In this document: positions 15,358-23,854 of the stretch, piece by piece
How the letters are laid out: every line of letters begins with the position of its first letter
How positions within the stretch are numbered: the stretch's first letter is position 1
Source of the DNA: JBFWUW01 sp050247075
Lineage (GTDB): Bacteria > Planctomycetota > Planctomycetia > Pirellulales > JBFWUW01
Assembly (NCBI GenBank): GCA_050247075.1
Contig: JBFWUW010000093.1
Span: 1 to 24,429 of the forward strand
DNA length: 24,429 nt
Reading direction: 5' to 3'
The notes under the pieces: model-generated
What the model was told of the DNA's origin: nothing
The model's database searches: none
What the model saw: only the letters and a program-made list of their open reading frames with translations
Translations under genes and position numbers: made by a program

Positions 15358-16638
15358 TTAGTTCTCGACAATGTTCTCCGTCACCCGAATGCCGGTGTGG
15401 CGGCCCGGGGTGTCGGTGTAGGCCAGCAGGCGTTCGCCCGGTTGCACCAGGGTACTGTTGCGGACCTTGCCGTCGGCACCCATGATGCGGACGTGCCAGT
15501 CGTTCTGCAAGAAGGTGTTGATGAGGGCGATCTTGCCGTCCTCTTGCACTACTTTGGACTTGATCAGCAACAACGGGCGGCGCTCGATCTTGACGCGGCC
15601 CACCGTGACGACGCGGGTCTTGCCGTGGATATCGACGCACAGCACCTCGCTGCCGGCCCGCAACTCGCTGAGGTAGACGGCCACGTTGTCCGGTCCCCAG
15701 ACATAGCTATGCACGCCGCCGGCGTTGCAGCGGAACTCGCGCAGATTCATGTGGGGCAGATAGTGCGTCTCGGAGCAGACGAAGATGCCGCCCCAACCCG
15801 TGGAGCCGACGATCATCCCCTCCTGGTCGTTCATCAACGTCGTGGTATCGACGCAGACGCGGTGCCCCAGCCCGGTGTGCTGGACTTCAATGACTTCGGC
15901 CTCAACCAGTTTGATCGTGCCGCGAAGACGCTGCTCGATGCCGGCACTGTACTCCTTGATGTCCTTGCTGCTCCGCGAGCGGAACACCACGTCCACGCCC
16001 GCCTCCATCGTGCCGAAGGCATTCAACGCCTGGTTGACTTCGTCCACGGTCCCTTGCAGGCCCACGATCGGCACGCTGCGCAACACGCGGGTGGGCAGGG
16101 CCTCGGTTTCGGCCAGTAGCAGTTCGTAAGGAATGTACGTGGCGTTGTGGATGTCGATGACCACGAAGTCGTAGCCCCGCTTGCAAATCTTCACGCAGTG
16201 GGGGAACTCGCTTTCCAGGTCTTTCACGCTCACGAACATGCCCGCCTTGCGGCCGCTGCGACGCGCCTTTTCGACCAGCCGATCGTCCGAGGCGTAAATC
16301 CAGACATTGCTGGGCAGGCCGGCTAGCTCCTTTTCGTCCTCGATCTCGACCACTTTTTGCTTGCCCGTCATGATCTGGTCGATCTGGTCGGGCTTCATCA
16401 AAATGGCGAAGCAGTTCGATTGATAGGCGGCATCCAGGATGTCGGCCTCGTTCCCTTTCATGCCGCGGGCGTCGAACCACCATTGGCGTTCTTTCTTGCC
16501 GGCGCCACCCGCCTCTACCTGCGGGGCCTTGGCCAACTGGCCGTTGCCGGCGGCGGTGATGGGGGCATTGGGGAGTTCAGCGGCGGGAGCGGCGGACTTC
16601 TTGGGTTTGGTGGTCATGGGTGTCTTCTTCTTGGACAT
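15358..16638 (-). CDS. 3-dehydroquinate synthase II-family protein
   Basis: The 426-residue protein consists of a Lys/Ala/Pro-rich leader (about residues 1-50) and a domain that matches archaeal-type 3-dehydroquinate synthase II. Family stretches include GLGHRVCVDTTTLM, EGMIVGSTGWGGIFVCSE, FRCNAGGVHSYV, VYLSELRAGSEVLCVD and VGRVKIERRPLLLI. In archaea this enzyme makes 3-dehydroquinate from an aminodideoxyheptulosonate by oxidative deamination. Bacterial relatives such as GriH act in aminohydroxybenzoate formation. No matching aldolase (the 2-amino-3,7-dideoxyheptulosonate synthase/GriI type) is seen in the window. The role could be an alternative shikimate entry or a specialised aromatic precursor. 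The first ATG (16638) is used, but the ATG seven codons later (16617) is equally possible. It is divergent from the methyltransferase gene. Confidence 0.85.
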   Translation of the reverse strand: MSKKKTPMTTKPKKSAAPAAELPNAPITAAGNGQLAKAPQVEAGGAGKKERQWWFDARGMKGNEADILDAAYQSNCFAILMKPDQIDQIMTGKQKVVEIEDEKELAGLPSNVWIYASDDRLVEKARRSGRKAGMFVSVKDLESEFPHCVKICKRGYDFVVIDIHNATYIPYELLLAETEALPTRVLRSVPIVGLQGTVDEVNQALNAFGTMEAGVDVVFRSRSSKDIKEYSAGIEQRLRGTIKLVEAEVIEVQHTGLGHRVCVDTTTLMNDQEGMIVGSTGWGGIFVCSETHYLPHMNLREFRCNAGGVHSYVWGPDNVAVYLSELRAGSEVLCVDIHGKTRVVTVGRVKIERRPLLLIKSKVVQEDGKIALINTFLQNDWHVRIMGADGKVRNSTLVQPGERLLAYTDTPGRHTGIRVTENIVEN

Positions 16639-17014
16639 TGGTCGGTCATCCAGGTACGCAACGATCCGCGAACCGCGAATCAGAATTGATGTGAAAGAGA
16701 TAGCGCAGGTGAGCTACAAATGTAACCATTCAATTAGCCGATTGCCACCGTTTTTTGAATTCTTACGAAACGTAATTGCCAGGCAGCCCGCGACTGGGGC
16801 AGCCAGCCTGAATTTGCCGGCCAGGCCGGCTGTGGCGCATGCCGGGAAGGTAGCGGCGGCTGGCACTTATGGTCTGGATTGCGTTTTCGCGGAACATGAG
16901 GCCAGCGGCACCGATCCCACAAGGGTAAAAGGGCGGCACATGATCGGGGATGATGTACAATAGATACAACCGTTGCCCGTCCACTTCTGGCCCATGCATA
17001 GGGACGCCACCGCT
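16639..17014. other. Divergent intergenic region
   Basis: The 376 bp lie between the divergent DHQ-synthase-like and methyltransferase starts and should hold both promoters. Visible structure is limited to a 15-base palindrome, GCCGGCC-A-GGCCGGC, at 16816-16830. A run GATGTACAATAGATACAA (16951-16968) near the methyltransferase start is AT-rich enough to be a -10 region, but no -35 is clear. I see no gene: the overlapping open frames are GC-driven. Confidence 0.4.
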
Positions 17015-18241
17015 ATGATTCGATCTTGGTTGGCCGCGATGTTGATCGGTCTGGCGATCTGCCCGGCGGAAGCTGGGGCACAATCTTCCCGGCAGTACGA
17101 CGCCGCCCGCGAGAAAATGGTCCGGGACGAGATCATAGCGGCGGGCATCAAGAACGAGCGCGTCCTGGACTCCGTGCGAAAAACGCCCCGGCACGAGTTC
17201 ATGCTCCCCAAGGACCGCAAGAAAGCCTATTTTGACATGGCCGTGGCCATCGGGGCGGGCCAGACCATTTCGCCCCCGTTCGTGGTCTCGTTCATGACCG
17301 AGGCGCTCGACGCCCAGCCCGACGATATCGTGCTGGAAATTGGCACGGGCAGCGGCTATCAGGCGGCCATCCTTAGCCCGTTGGTCAAGGAAGTCTACTC
17401 CATTGAGATTGTGGAATCGCTGGGCAAACGGGCGGCCGAAACGCTCAAACGGCTCAAGTACGACAATGTCCACTGCCTGATTGGCGACGGCTACAAAGGC
17501 TGGCCCGAGCACGCGCCGTTCGACAAGATTATCGTCACCTGCTCGCCAGAGGACGTCCCCCAGCCGCTGGTGGACCAGCTCAAGGAAGGGGGCCGGATGG
17601 TGATTCCCCTGGGCGAACGCTACCAGCAGGCCCTTTATCTATTCAAAAAAGAGGAAGGCAAACTGGTGAAAGAAGCCCTGCTTCCCACGATGTTCGTGCC
17701 GATGACCGGCGCGGCGGAGGAAGGACGCCAGGTTCTGCCCGACCCCAGCAACCCGCAATTGGCCAATGGCGGCTTTGAGGAGGAAGGCCCCAATGCCGAG
17801 CGGCCCGCGGTCTGGTACTACCAGCGGCAAGCCCGCCTGGTGACCGGTCCCGACGCACCAGAAGGCCAGCGTTACCTGGTGTTTGCCAATACCGACCCCG
17901 GCCGCGACGCCCGCGCCTTGCAGGCGTTTCCCATCGACGGCCGCAAGGTTCGCAAGTTAAACGTCAGTGTGCGGGTGCTGGGCAAAAGCATCCGCCGCGG
18001 GCAAAAAGAATACGACCTGCCCGCCGTGGCCATTGCCTACTACGACCAAACCCGCAAGGCCCTGGATAAATCGTCCGTCCTGGCGCTGCCGCAAGGGACC
18101 TACAGCCGCTGGGAAACCCACGATATGACCTTCGATATTCCCATCGACGCCCGCGAGGCCATCCTCCGCGTCGGCCTGCTAGGCGCGACAGGCGAATTAT
18201 GGGTGGACGAAGTCGAAATCCACGCTGAGGAAAAGCGCTAG
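17015..18241 (+). CDS. Exported protein-L-isoaspartate O-methyltransferase with C-terminal accessory domain
   Basis: The 408-residue protein has a signal peptide (MIRSWLAAMLIGLAICPAEAGAQ). A complete PCMT domain (about 28-235) follows, with the substrate loop GAGQTISPPFVVSFM and the AdoMet-binding motif VLEIGTGSGYQAA (106-118). The family methylates isoaspartyl residues so that damaged proteins are repaired. Standard PCMT is about 210 residues and cytosolic. This one is exported and extended by about 160 residues (about 248-406: NPQLANGGFEEEGPN... to GELWVDEVEIHAEEKR), which reads like a beta-sandwich carbohydrate-binding-type module. Export raises the question of where AdoMet comes from. The in-frame TTG at 16973 and ATG at 16994 upstream were rejected because the signal peptide starts cleanly at 17015. 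It is not obviously operonic. Confidence 0.88.
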   Translation: MIRSWLAAMLIGLAICPAEAGAQSSRQYDAAREKMVRDEIIAAGIKNERVLDSVRKTPRHEFMLPKDRKKAYFDMAVAIGAGQTISPPFVVSFMTEALDAQPDDIVLEIGTGSGYQAAILSPLVKEVYSIEIVESLGKRAAETLKRLKYDNVHCLIGDGYKGWPEHAPFDKIIVTCSPEDVPQPLVDQLKEGGRMVIPLGERYQQALYLFKKEEGKLVKEALLPTMFVPMTGAAEEGRQVLPDPSNPQLANGGFEEEGPNAERPAVWYYQRQARLVTGPDAPEGQRYLVFANTDPGRDARALQAFPIDGRKVRKLNVSVRVLGKSIRRGQKEYDLPAVAIAYYDQTRKALDKSSVLALPQGTYSRWETHDMTFDIPIDAREAILRVGLLGATGELWVDEVEIHAEEKR

Positions 18242-18257
18242 GCGGGCCAATGAAACC

Positions 18258-18371
18258 GTAGGAGTCGGTCTCTGGGCCGATCAGCCAATGTCGGAGGCGA
18301 TTCCATCGCCGATCCACCATGTAGGAGGCGATTCCATCGCCGATCTGTAAGAGTCGTCACCCGACGGCGAC
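18258..18371. repeat. Four tandem palindromic units
   Basis: Four related 24-25-base units lie at 18258-18281, 18290-18313, 18321-18344 and 18347-18371. The middle two share AGGCGATTCCATCGCCGAT, which folds as GGCGAT-TCC-ATCGCC. The outer two start GTAGGAGTCGG or GTAAGAGTCGTC and can also pair within themselves. Gaps are only 2-8 bases, so this is a REP-like cluster and not a CRISPR array. It begins 17 bp past the methyltransferase stop and could shield its mRNA 3' end. Confidence 0.65.
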
Positions 18372-18573
18372 AATCCGCCATCCACCCCGTCACCCGAAAC
18401 TGCGACGAGGGCCATCCTGGCGCGGAAATCCACTTCCCGGCGTTACTCCGTCGGGAATGCACGTCCGCGGCCATCGGGAAGAATCACGAATCGAACGAAT
18501 CTTACGAATAGATTTCTCAAATCGAAATTCGACATCCGTTGCGTTTGACAGTGTTGGCTGTCCCCATTGGTTT
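18372..18573. other. Intergenic stretch before repeat copy B, no gene seen
   Basis: About 200 bp separate the palindromic cluster from repeat copy B. It contains short ACGAATC/GAATC-like repetitions near 18486-18510. A TTGACA hexamer at 18545-18550 has no convincing -10 at the right spacing. No gene is supported. Confidence 0.35.
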
Positions 18574-18883
18574 GGTACAAGATACAGTTTGTTTATAAAT
18601 TATTAAAATATATATTTAGATGTATATTATCAGTGCCTGCTCAAGGGGCGTGTGATGGGCGATGATGGGCTTGCCTATCGTTTACGTCCCCTTCAGAGCC
18701 CTCGTCGCATCCCTCAAAGCCCGCCTATGGACCGCGGCAGAGTAAACAGGTTGCGGCTGCACGTCGGCCCAATCCTCCGCGGTGGTGGAGTTCATGCGGC
18801 CGATTTCGTAACATGCATTTCAGCTATATGTCAGGTCGACAACCCAACCGCGATGGCCCCACGCTCAAACTATGGGTGTCCCC
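18574..18883 (+). repeat. Dispersed repeat, copy B (right half only)
   Basis: The copy starts near GGTACAAGATA, passes through an AT-rich tract (18588-18630) and ends with ACGCTCAAACTATGGGTGTC and further Cs at about 18861-18883. It aligns through its length with the right half of copies A and C, including CGTAACATGCATTTCAGC near 18808, but lacks the 270-bp left half that A and C share. Its end lies within the N-terminal part of the kinase open frame: the ATG of the terminal ATGGGTGTCCC motif (18872) is in frame with the kinase. Confidence 0.7.
18616..18795 (-). pseudogene. Broken small reading frame inside repeat copy B
   Basis: Reading leftwards from the ATG at 18793-18795 gives MNSTTAEDWADVQPQP, then VYSAAVHRRALRDATRALK-GT, and a TAA. 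The same frame continues TIGKPIIAHHTPLEQALIIY to a second stop at 18616-18618 in the AT-rich core. Copy C has the same residues in register over 36 positions (about half identical) and again over the last 21, with its final stop at the matching place. So the TAA looks like an internal nonsense mutation in a once roughly 60-codon gene. If the TAA is real, a 37-residue peptide remains. I do not recognise the family. Confidence 0.45.
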
Positions 18884-18919
18884 CGGCTGCACATTCCTTT
18901 CGAAATTGGATGTTTCCAA

Positions 18920-21900
18920 ATGCCGCGGTTCGGGCCAGACGATCGCACGCTGTCGCTCGGTGAATCCCCCCAAGCGAGCGCGTCGGCAAACGAGGCGGAA
19001 AACAACGGCCCGCGGTTGCCCCCTGCTCCAGCGCAAGTTGCCCCCACCCCACACGCCGGTATGGAGAACTGGGACACATTGCCCTCGGCGCCGGTCGCGC
19101 CGGGCAAGGCACCGCCGCGCCTGGGGGAATATGAACTGCTGGCGGAGATCGCTCGCGGCGGCATGGGCGTGGTCTACAAGGCGCGTCACACGCGATTGAA
19201 CCGCGTGGTGGCCTTGAAAATGATTCTTTCCGGCCAACTGGCCGGCGCAGAGGAGATTCGCCGTTTTCAAGCCGAGGCCCAGGCCGCCGCGGGGTTGGAT
19301 CATCCAGGCATCGTGCCGGTGCATGAGTTCGGAGAGATAGACGGCCGGCCCTATTTTTCAATGGGATTTGTCGAGGGCCAAAGCCTGGCGGTTCACCTGC
19401 GCGAGGGGCCTATGCCGCCGCGCGAAGCGGCCGAAATCGTGCGGCAAATCAGCCTGGCGGTGCAATACGCCCACGACCGGGGCGTCATTCATCGCGATTT
19501 GAAGCCGGGCAATGTGCTGCTGGAAAAAGTCGATTCCCGCCATGCCGCGTCGAACGGAGACGACGAAACGCTCTCCGCGGATGCCCCGCCCTTGTCGCTG
19601 GAAGCGATTCGCCGGGCACGCGTCACCGACTTTGGTCTGGCGAAACGGACGCAAGACGACAGCGGCCTGACCGCCACGGGGCAGATTCTGGGCACCCCCA
19701 GCTACATGCCCCCAGAGCAAGCGGCCGGCAAGCACGAACAAGTGGGAGTAACGGCGGATGTCTATTCGCTGGGTGCCGTGCTGTATGCCACCCTGACATC
19801 CCGGCCACCGTTTCAGGCGGCATCCATCACGGAAACATTGCGGCAAGTCATCGAGCGAGATCCCGTTTCGCCCCGCGCGCTTAATCCCGCCGTGCCGCGC
19901 GACTTGGAGACCATCGCCCTGCGGTGCTTGCAAAAAGAGGCCGCGGACCGTTATCCCTCGGCCGCGGCGCTGGCCGAGGAACTGCGGCGGTTTCTGGCCG
20001 GCGAACCGATAGCAGCCAGGCCCGCGGGCCGTGGCGAGCGGGCCGTGCGCTGGTGCCGGCGCCAGCCTGTCGCCGCGGCGCTGATTGCCGTGGCTACGTT
20101 ACTGTTGGCGGTTCTGGCGGTGGGCGGCCCCATCGTGGCCGCGCGGGAAGCGGGCCTGCGCCAGGCCGCGGACACCGGACGCGCCAAAGCCGACGAGCAA
20201 TCGCGCCTGGCAAGCGACCGGGCCGAACAATTGCAAAAGACGAGCGGCGCTCTGCAAAACCGCACCCAGGAGTTAGCCCAAGAAGTCACCAGGGCCAACC
20301 TGGCCACCGATAGGGCCAAGGAACAATCGGCGTTGCGGGCGGAGGAACTGGAGCGCGCGGAATCCGTGCTGGTCGCCAACCGATTGCGGCAGGCGCGGCA
20401 GTTTTGGACCGATAACGATTACAGCCAAGGCATGGAGCAGTTAGAACTCTGCCCCCCTGCGCGGCGAGGCTGGGAATGGCATTACTTGGCCCGGCAGTGC
20501 CAAAGATTGCGGCTGATCTACGAGAACCATGACAACAGCGGCCAGGTCGTCTTCCATCCGGATGGCGAACGGTTGTTGTCCAGCGGACAACAACGAGACG
20601 GCATGGTGGGCGAGTTCCAAGTCAAATTGTGGAACGCCAGCACCGGGCAAGAAACTCTTTCCGTCGTGGGAGACGCGGCCTGTCTGTTGGAAGAAGGAAA
20701 GCAAATCGCCGTGATGCGGCCAGAAGCGAACAAAGATCGCGCGGTGGTGCAACTGTATGACGCAAACGACGGAAGTTTAATTCGCCAGATGGAGGGCGAA
20801 TCGGCCGCTGGCGTCGCTTTGCATCCAGGGCCAGAGCCGGCCACGGTTTGCATGATCGACGCCGCCGGAATGTTGCGAGTCTGGAACACGCGCACCGGTC
20901 AGCGGGTTTTTGCCATGCAGGCCTGCCAAGGCAGGCCCAAAGTCAATCACTTGTCGAATATCTCGCTGACCGGTTCCGTTCGATTCAGTGGCAATGGACG
21001 GTTTGTATGCGTCTTTCCGGCGGAGGGCGCCGGCCAATGTATCGACTTGCAAGAGCGCAAGGCGACAGATATTCGTCTGGGAGAGCTCGACGGCGTCGGC
21101 CTCAACAACAATGCCACCCGCATGCGCACTAGACAGCAAATCGACGAAATGGGGCTGGTCTGCTCGGTCACACTTAGCCCCGACGGGCGGTGGCTGCTCA
21201 AGCACTCCCTGGCAGAGCGGCCATTGCTGGAGATTTGCGATCCTCTGACAGGCGAAGTGAAGTCCGTGCTGTCAATGGATCGCCCAAGTTGGCGGCGGGG
21301 CTACTTCCGGGCGATGTTTAACGCCATCGCCTTCAGCCACGATGGATCGCTGGTGGCTTGCGGCACCGGCATGGCCAATTCGCGCGAGAAATTTGGTGAA
21401 GTGGCGGTCTTTTCCGTAGAGACCGGCGCGGAGTTGGCCCACATGCCGCTCGGCGCGGAATCCGCCATGAGCCTGGCGTTTTCGCCCGACAACGCCCGGC
21501 TGGCGGTGGCCGGCGCCACGGGCCGCGTGCAATTGAGAGATTCCGCCAGTGGTGAGTTATTGCAGACGTTTCGGCACGGCAGCAGCGGCGGGGCGTATGC
21601 ACTGGCGTTTTCACCCGATGGGCAAACGTTGGCGGTGGGGAGCTTGCCGCTGCGCCAGAACGGCGCGGCTGTCAACATGACCTATCATGTGTGGGATCTG
21701 CGGTCCCGCCAGGATCGCACCCAGGTTGCCGGGCTGTCTTACCTGGCCCAACAGGGGACCACGACGACCGAGGATTCGCTGGCGCTAGATTATTACGGCT
21801 TGCAGTTGTTCCACCAGAACGATCCCAAATTGTGGTTCAGCGGCGATTCCCAGCGGTTGCATCGGGCGGTCGATCGGCGTCCGCGCGACACATGGAAAAT

Positions 21901-23698
21901 GCAATCCGTGCGAATGACGGACTTTGAACCCGCGGCTCCAGAAACCGACCATCCGCGGACAAGCCTCGACGGCCAGCGGCGGCTGGAGATTACGGGCCGG
22001 TCACTAACGCGGTCCCAGTTTCGTTTCAGCCCTGGGCAATTTCGTCTGATCGATGTCGCCAGCGGAAACGCCTTGCTGACGCGGGACGAGCCAAATTGGC
22101 TGCGGGCCGGGGGCTTCAGCGCCGACGGCAAGAGCCTGGCCCTGTTGTTGGAACCCGACCACTTTCGACATGCCCAAGGCCAAGCGCCCGCCGGTTTTCA
22201 GCTTGTCGTCCTGGATGCCGTCACGGGCCAAGAAAAAGACGCCTGGAAATCGGGAGACGCCGCCATCAACGCTTGCGAACTGTCCGCCGATGGAAAACTG
22301 GTGGCGGCGGTTGTGACGAGGTTGGGCCATTCGATCGAAATGCGGCTTTGGGACACCATCACCGGAGAGCGCCATTCGCTCGTCGAATCTCGCGGGCCAA
22401 TCCCCTTCCAACTTTGCTTCTCGCCCGATGGCGCATGGTTAGCGGCCGTATTCCGAGACCATGCCATCCGCGTCTGGAGCACGCGCGATCGCCGGCACCG
22501 CTGGACGCTGCGCGCCACGCCGCAGCGCGTGACGAGCATCGCCTTCAGCCCGGACAGTACCCGGCTGTTCGCCGCCGCGGAGGACGCCGCCATTCGTATC
22601 TGGGATCTGGCATGGGGGCAAGAGTTAGCCATGCTGGATTGCGGCGACGTTGACGCCGAGGAACTTGCCTTGTCTCCGGATGGACGCTGGCTGGCGGCGC
22701 TCGATCACGCCGCAGCCGTCTGGCTGTGGGATGCCGCTCCCCTGCCAGAGCCCGCCCATGCGACCTATCCGCCGTCGGCCGCGGAACTCACGCGGCAGAT
22801 CGAAGCCGGCCAGGACAGCGCTAGCGTCTATCGCCAGCGCGGCGAGGCCTATCTCCGCCATTGGCAGTTTCCGCTCGCGGCCGAGGACTTTGCCCAAGCG
22901 GCCAAGCGCAGCCCGGCCGACCCGGCTATCCTGCAAACGCTTGAGAAAACGGCCATTCGCGCCAATCGCTGGGACCTGGCGGAGTCGGCTGTGCGGGGCC
23001 AGATTGTCTTAGAACCAAAGAACTCCGACCGTTGGCTTTCACTGGGAGAAGTTCTGGCCCGGCAACGGCAATTCGCCGCGGGCGCATCGGCCTACGAGCA
23101 GGGCGAGAACCTGGTTCACAACAATCTTGAACTGAAGTCCACCGTGGCGGCGCTGTACCAGGCGGCAAACGACCGCAAGAACTACCTCAGGGTCTCTCAA
23201 GCGGCCCGCCAACAAGCCATCGAATGGAAATGGATCAGCCCAGAGCATCCCAACCACGCCCGCAACGCCTATCTGCTCGCTCGGATCGCATCTTACGGGC
23301 CAGAACTGGCCGAACCGGCCGAGCAGGTGGAAGCGTGGGTGCGGCAGGCGTTATCGGTTCATCCCGCGGTCCCTTGGAATCTGCACGTATTGGGAATCGT
23401 GCAACTTCGCGCGGGCAACCCGCAAGCCGCGGCCGAGTCATTCCAAGCGGCGGCCAAGGCCGACCCAGGTTGGAGCCCGGGTATGAATCAACTTGGGTTA
23501 GCGTTGGCCCTGTTTGCCGCGGGCGACCCAGCCGCTCGGGAACAGGCCCAAGGCGCGTTGGACGATACACAATGGTCCCAGGAGGCCGCCAGTGGCAACT
23601 CCACGCTGCCCCAAGCCTGGAAACTGCCCGACTGGTTGGCGATTCAACTGTTGCGGCGGGAGGTGGAAAAGCGTATTTCGGAAAACTCAACACTGTGA
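18920..23698 (+). CDS. Transmembrane Ser/Thr protein kinase with WD40 propellers and TPRs
   Basis: The 1592-residue protein has a Hanks-type kinase domain (about residues 70-360). It shows the glycine loop AEIARGGMGVVYKAR, Lys100 in VALKMIL, catalytic Asp193 in HRDLKPGN and Asp237 in TDFGLAKR. About 35 residues, rich in acidic and Ala/Ser residues, are inserted between the catalytic loop and DFG. A membrane helix (about 384-404, AAALIAVATLLLAVLAVGG) and a coiled coil follow. Then come many WD40 blades (about 530-1275; FSPDG motifs such as LAFSPDGQTLAVGS and IAFSPDSTRLFAAAEDA) and C-terminal TPRs (about 1290-1560, SVYRQRGEAYLRHWQFPLAAEDF). The kinase should be cytosolic and the propeller/TPR part extracytoplasmic. 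The in-frame ATG at 18872 lies in repeat B, so 18920 (MPRFGPDDRTLSLG) is chosen. The ligand is unknown. Confidence 0.9.
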   Translation: MPRFGPDDRTLSLGESPQASASANEAENNGPRLPPAPAQVAPTPHAGMENWDTLPSAPVAPGKAPPRLGEYELLAEIARGGMGVVYKARHTRLNRVVALKMILSGQLAGAEEIRRFQAEAQAAAGLDHPGIVPVHEFGEIDGRPYFSMGFVEGQSLAVHLREGPMPPREAAEIVRQISLAVQYAHDRGVIHRDLKPGNVLLEKVDSRHAASNGDDETLSADAPPLSLEAIRRARVTDFGLAKRTQDDSGLTATGQILGTPSYMPPEQAAGKHEQVGVTADVYSLGAVLYATLTSRPPFQAASITETLRQVIERDPVSPRALNPAVPRDLETIALRCLQKEAADRYPSAAALAEELRRFLAGEPIAARPAGRGERAVRWCRRQPVAAALIAVATLLLAVLAVGGPIVAAREAGLRQAADTGRAKADEQSRLASDRAEQLQKTSGALQNRTQELAQEVTRANLATDRAKEQSALRAEELERAESVLVANRLRQARQFWTDNDYSQGMEQLELCPPARRGWEWHYLARQCQRLRLIYENHDNSGQVVFHPDGERLLSSGQQRDGMVGEFQVKLWNASTGQETLSVVGDAACLLEEGKQIAVMRPEANKDRAVVQLYDANDGSLIRQMEGESAAGVALHPGPEPATVCMIDAAGMLRVWNTRTGQRVFAMQACQGRPKVNHLSNISLTGSVRFSGNGRFVCVFPAEGAGQCIDLQERKATDIRLGELDGVGLNNNATRMRTRQQIDEMGLVCSVTLSPDGRWLLKHSLAERPLLEICDPLTGEVKSVLSMDRPSWRRGYFRAMFNAIAFSHDGSLVACGTGMANSREKFGEVAVFSVETGAELAHMPLGAESAMSLAFSPDNARLAVAGATGRVQLRDSASGELLQTFRHGSSGGAYALAFSPDGQTLAVGSLPLRQNGAAVNMTYHVWDLRSRQDRTQVAGLSYLAQQGTTTTEDSLALDYYGLQLFHQNDPKLWFSGDSQRLHRAVDRRPRDTWKMQSVRMTDFEPAAPETDHPRTSLDGQRRLEITGRSLTRSQFRFSPGQFRLIDVASGNALLTRDEPNWLRAGGFSADGKSLALLLEPDHFRHAQGQAPAGFQLVVLDAVTGQEKDAWKSGDAAINACELSADGKLVAAVVTRLGHSIEMRLWDTITGERHSLVESRGPIPFQLCFSPDGAWLAAVFRDHAIRVWSTRDRRHRWTLRATPQRVTSIAFSPDSTRLFAAAEDAAIRIWDLAWGQELAMLDCGDVDAEELALSPDGRWLAALDHAAAVWLWDAAPLPEPAHATYPPSAAELTRQIEAGQDSASVYRQRGEAYLRHWQFPLAAEDFAQAAKRSPADPAILQTLEKTAIRANRWDLAESAVRGQIVLEPKNSDRWLSLGEVLARQRQFAAGASAYEQGENLVHNNLELKSTVAALYQAANDRKNYLRVSQAARQQAIEWKWISPEHPNHARNAYLLARIASYGPELAEPAEQVEAWVRQALSVHPAVPWNLHVLGIVQLRAGNPQAAAESFQAAAKADPGWSPGMNQLGLALALFAAGDPAAREQAQGALDDTQWSQEAASGNSTLPQAWKLPDWLAIQLLRREVEKRISENSTL

Positions 23699-23854
23699 TC
23701 AATGTCGAAATCGCCAGCGGCCAGAGGCTACCCGATAGGCCTTGAATGTTCTTGGGAATTCATCGCGAAGTTGAATCATTTCGTTGACCGAGCGCGGCGG
23801 TACAACACCAGGACGACCGCCAAGGCGACGCGGCCTGGGACGGAGACGCGGCCT
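23699..23854. other. Intergenic stretch after the kinase
   Basis: The stretch between the kinase stop and repeat copy C holds a short tandem duplication, GACGCGGCCTGGGA (23826-23839) and GACGCGGCCTGGGG (23845-23858). No terminator hairpin and no gene were seen. Confidence 0.4.

Noticed and set aside
15247..16119. A 290-codon + strand open frame opposite the DHQ-synthase-like gene
   Set aside because: Antisense shadow; the minus-strand protein shows long conserved family stretches.
18258..18371. Possible small CRISPR array
   Set aside because: Units are internally palindromic, differ from each other, and gaps are only 2-8 bases, far too short for spacers. No cas gene is nearby.
18545..18550. 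TTGACA as a -35 box for the kinase gene
   Set aside because: No acceptable -10 hexamer at 16-18 bases and more than 300 bases to the gene; sigma-70 consensus is also unreliable in planctomycetes.
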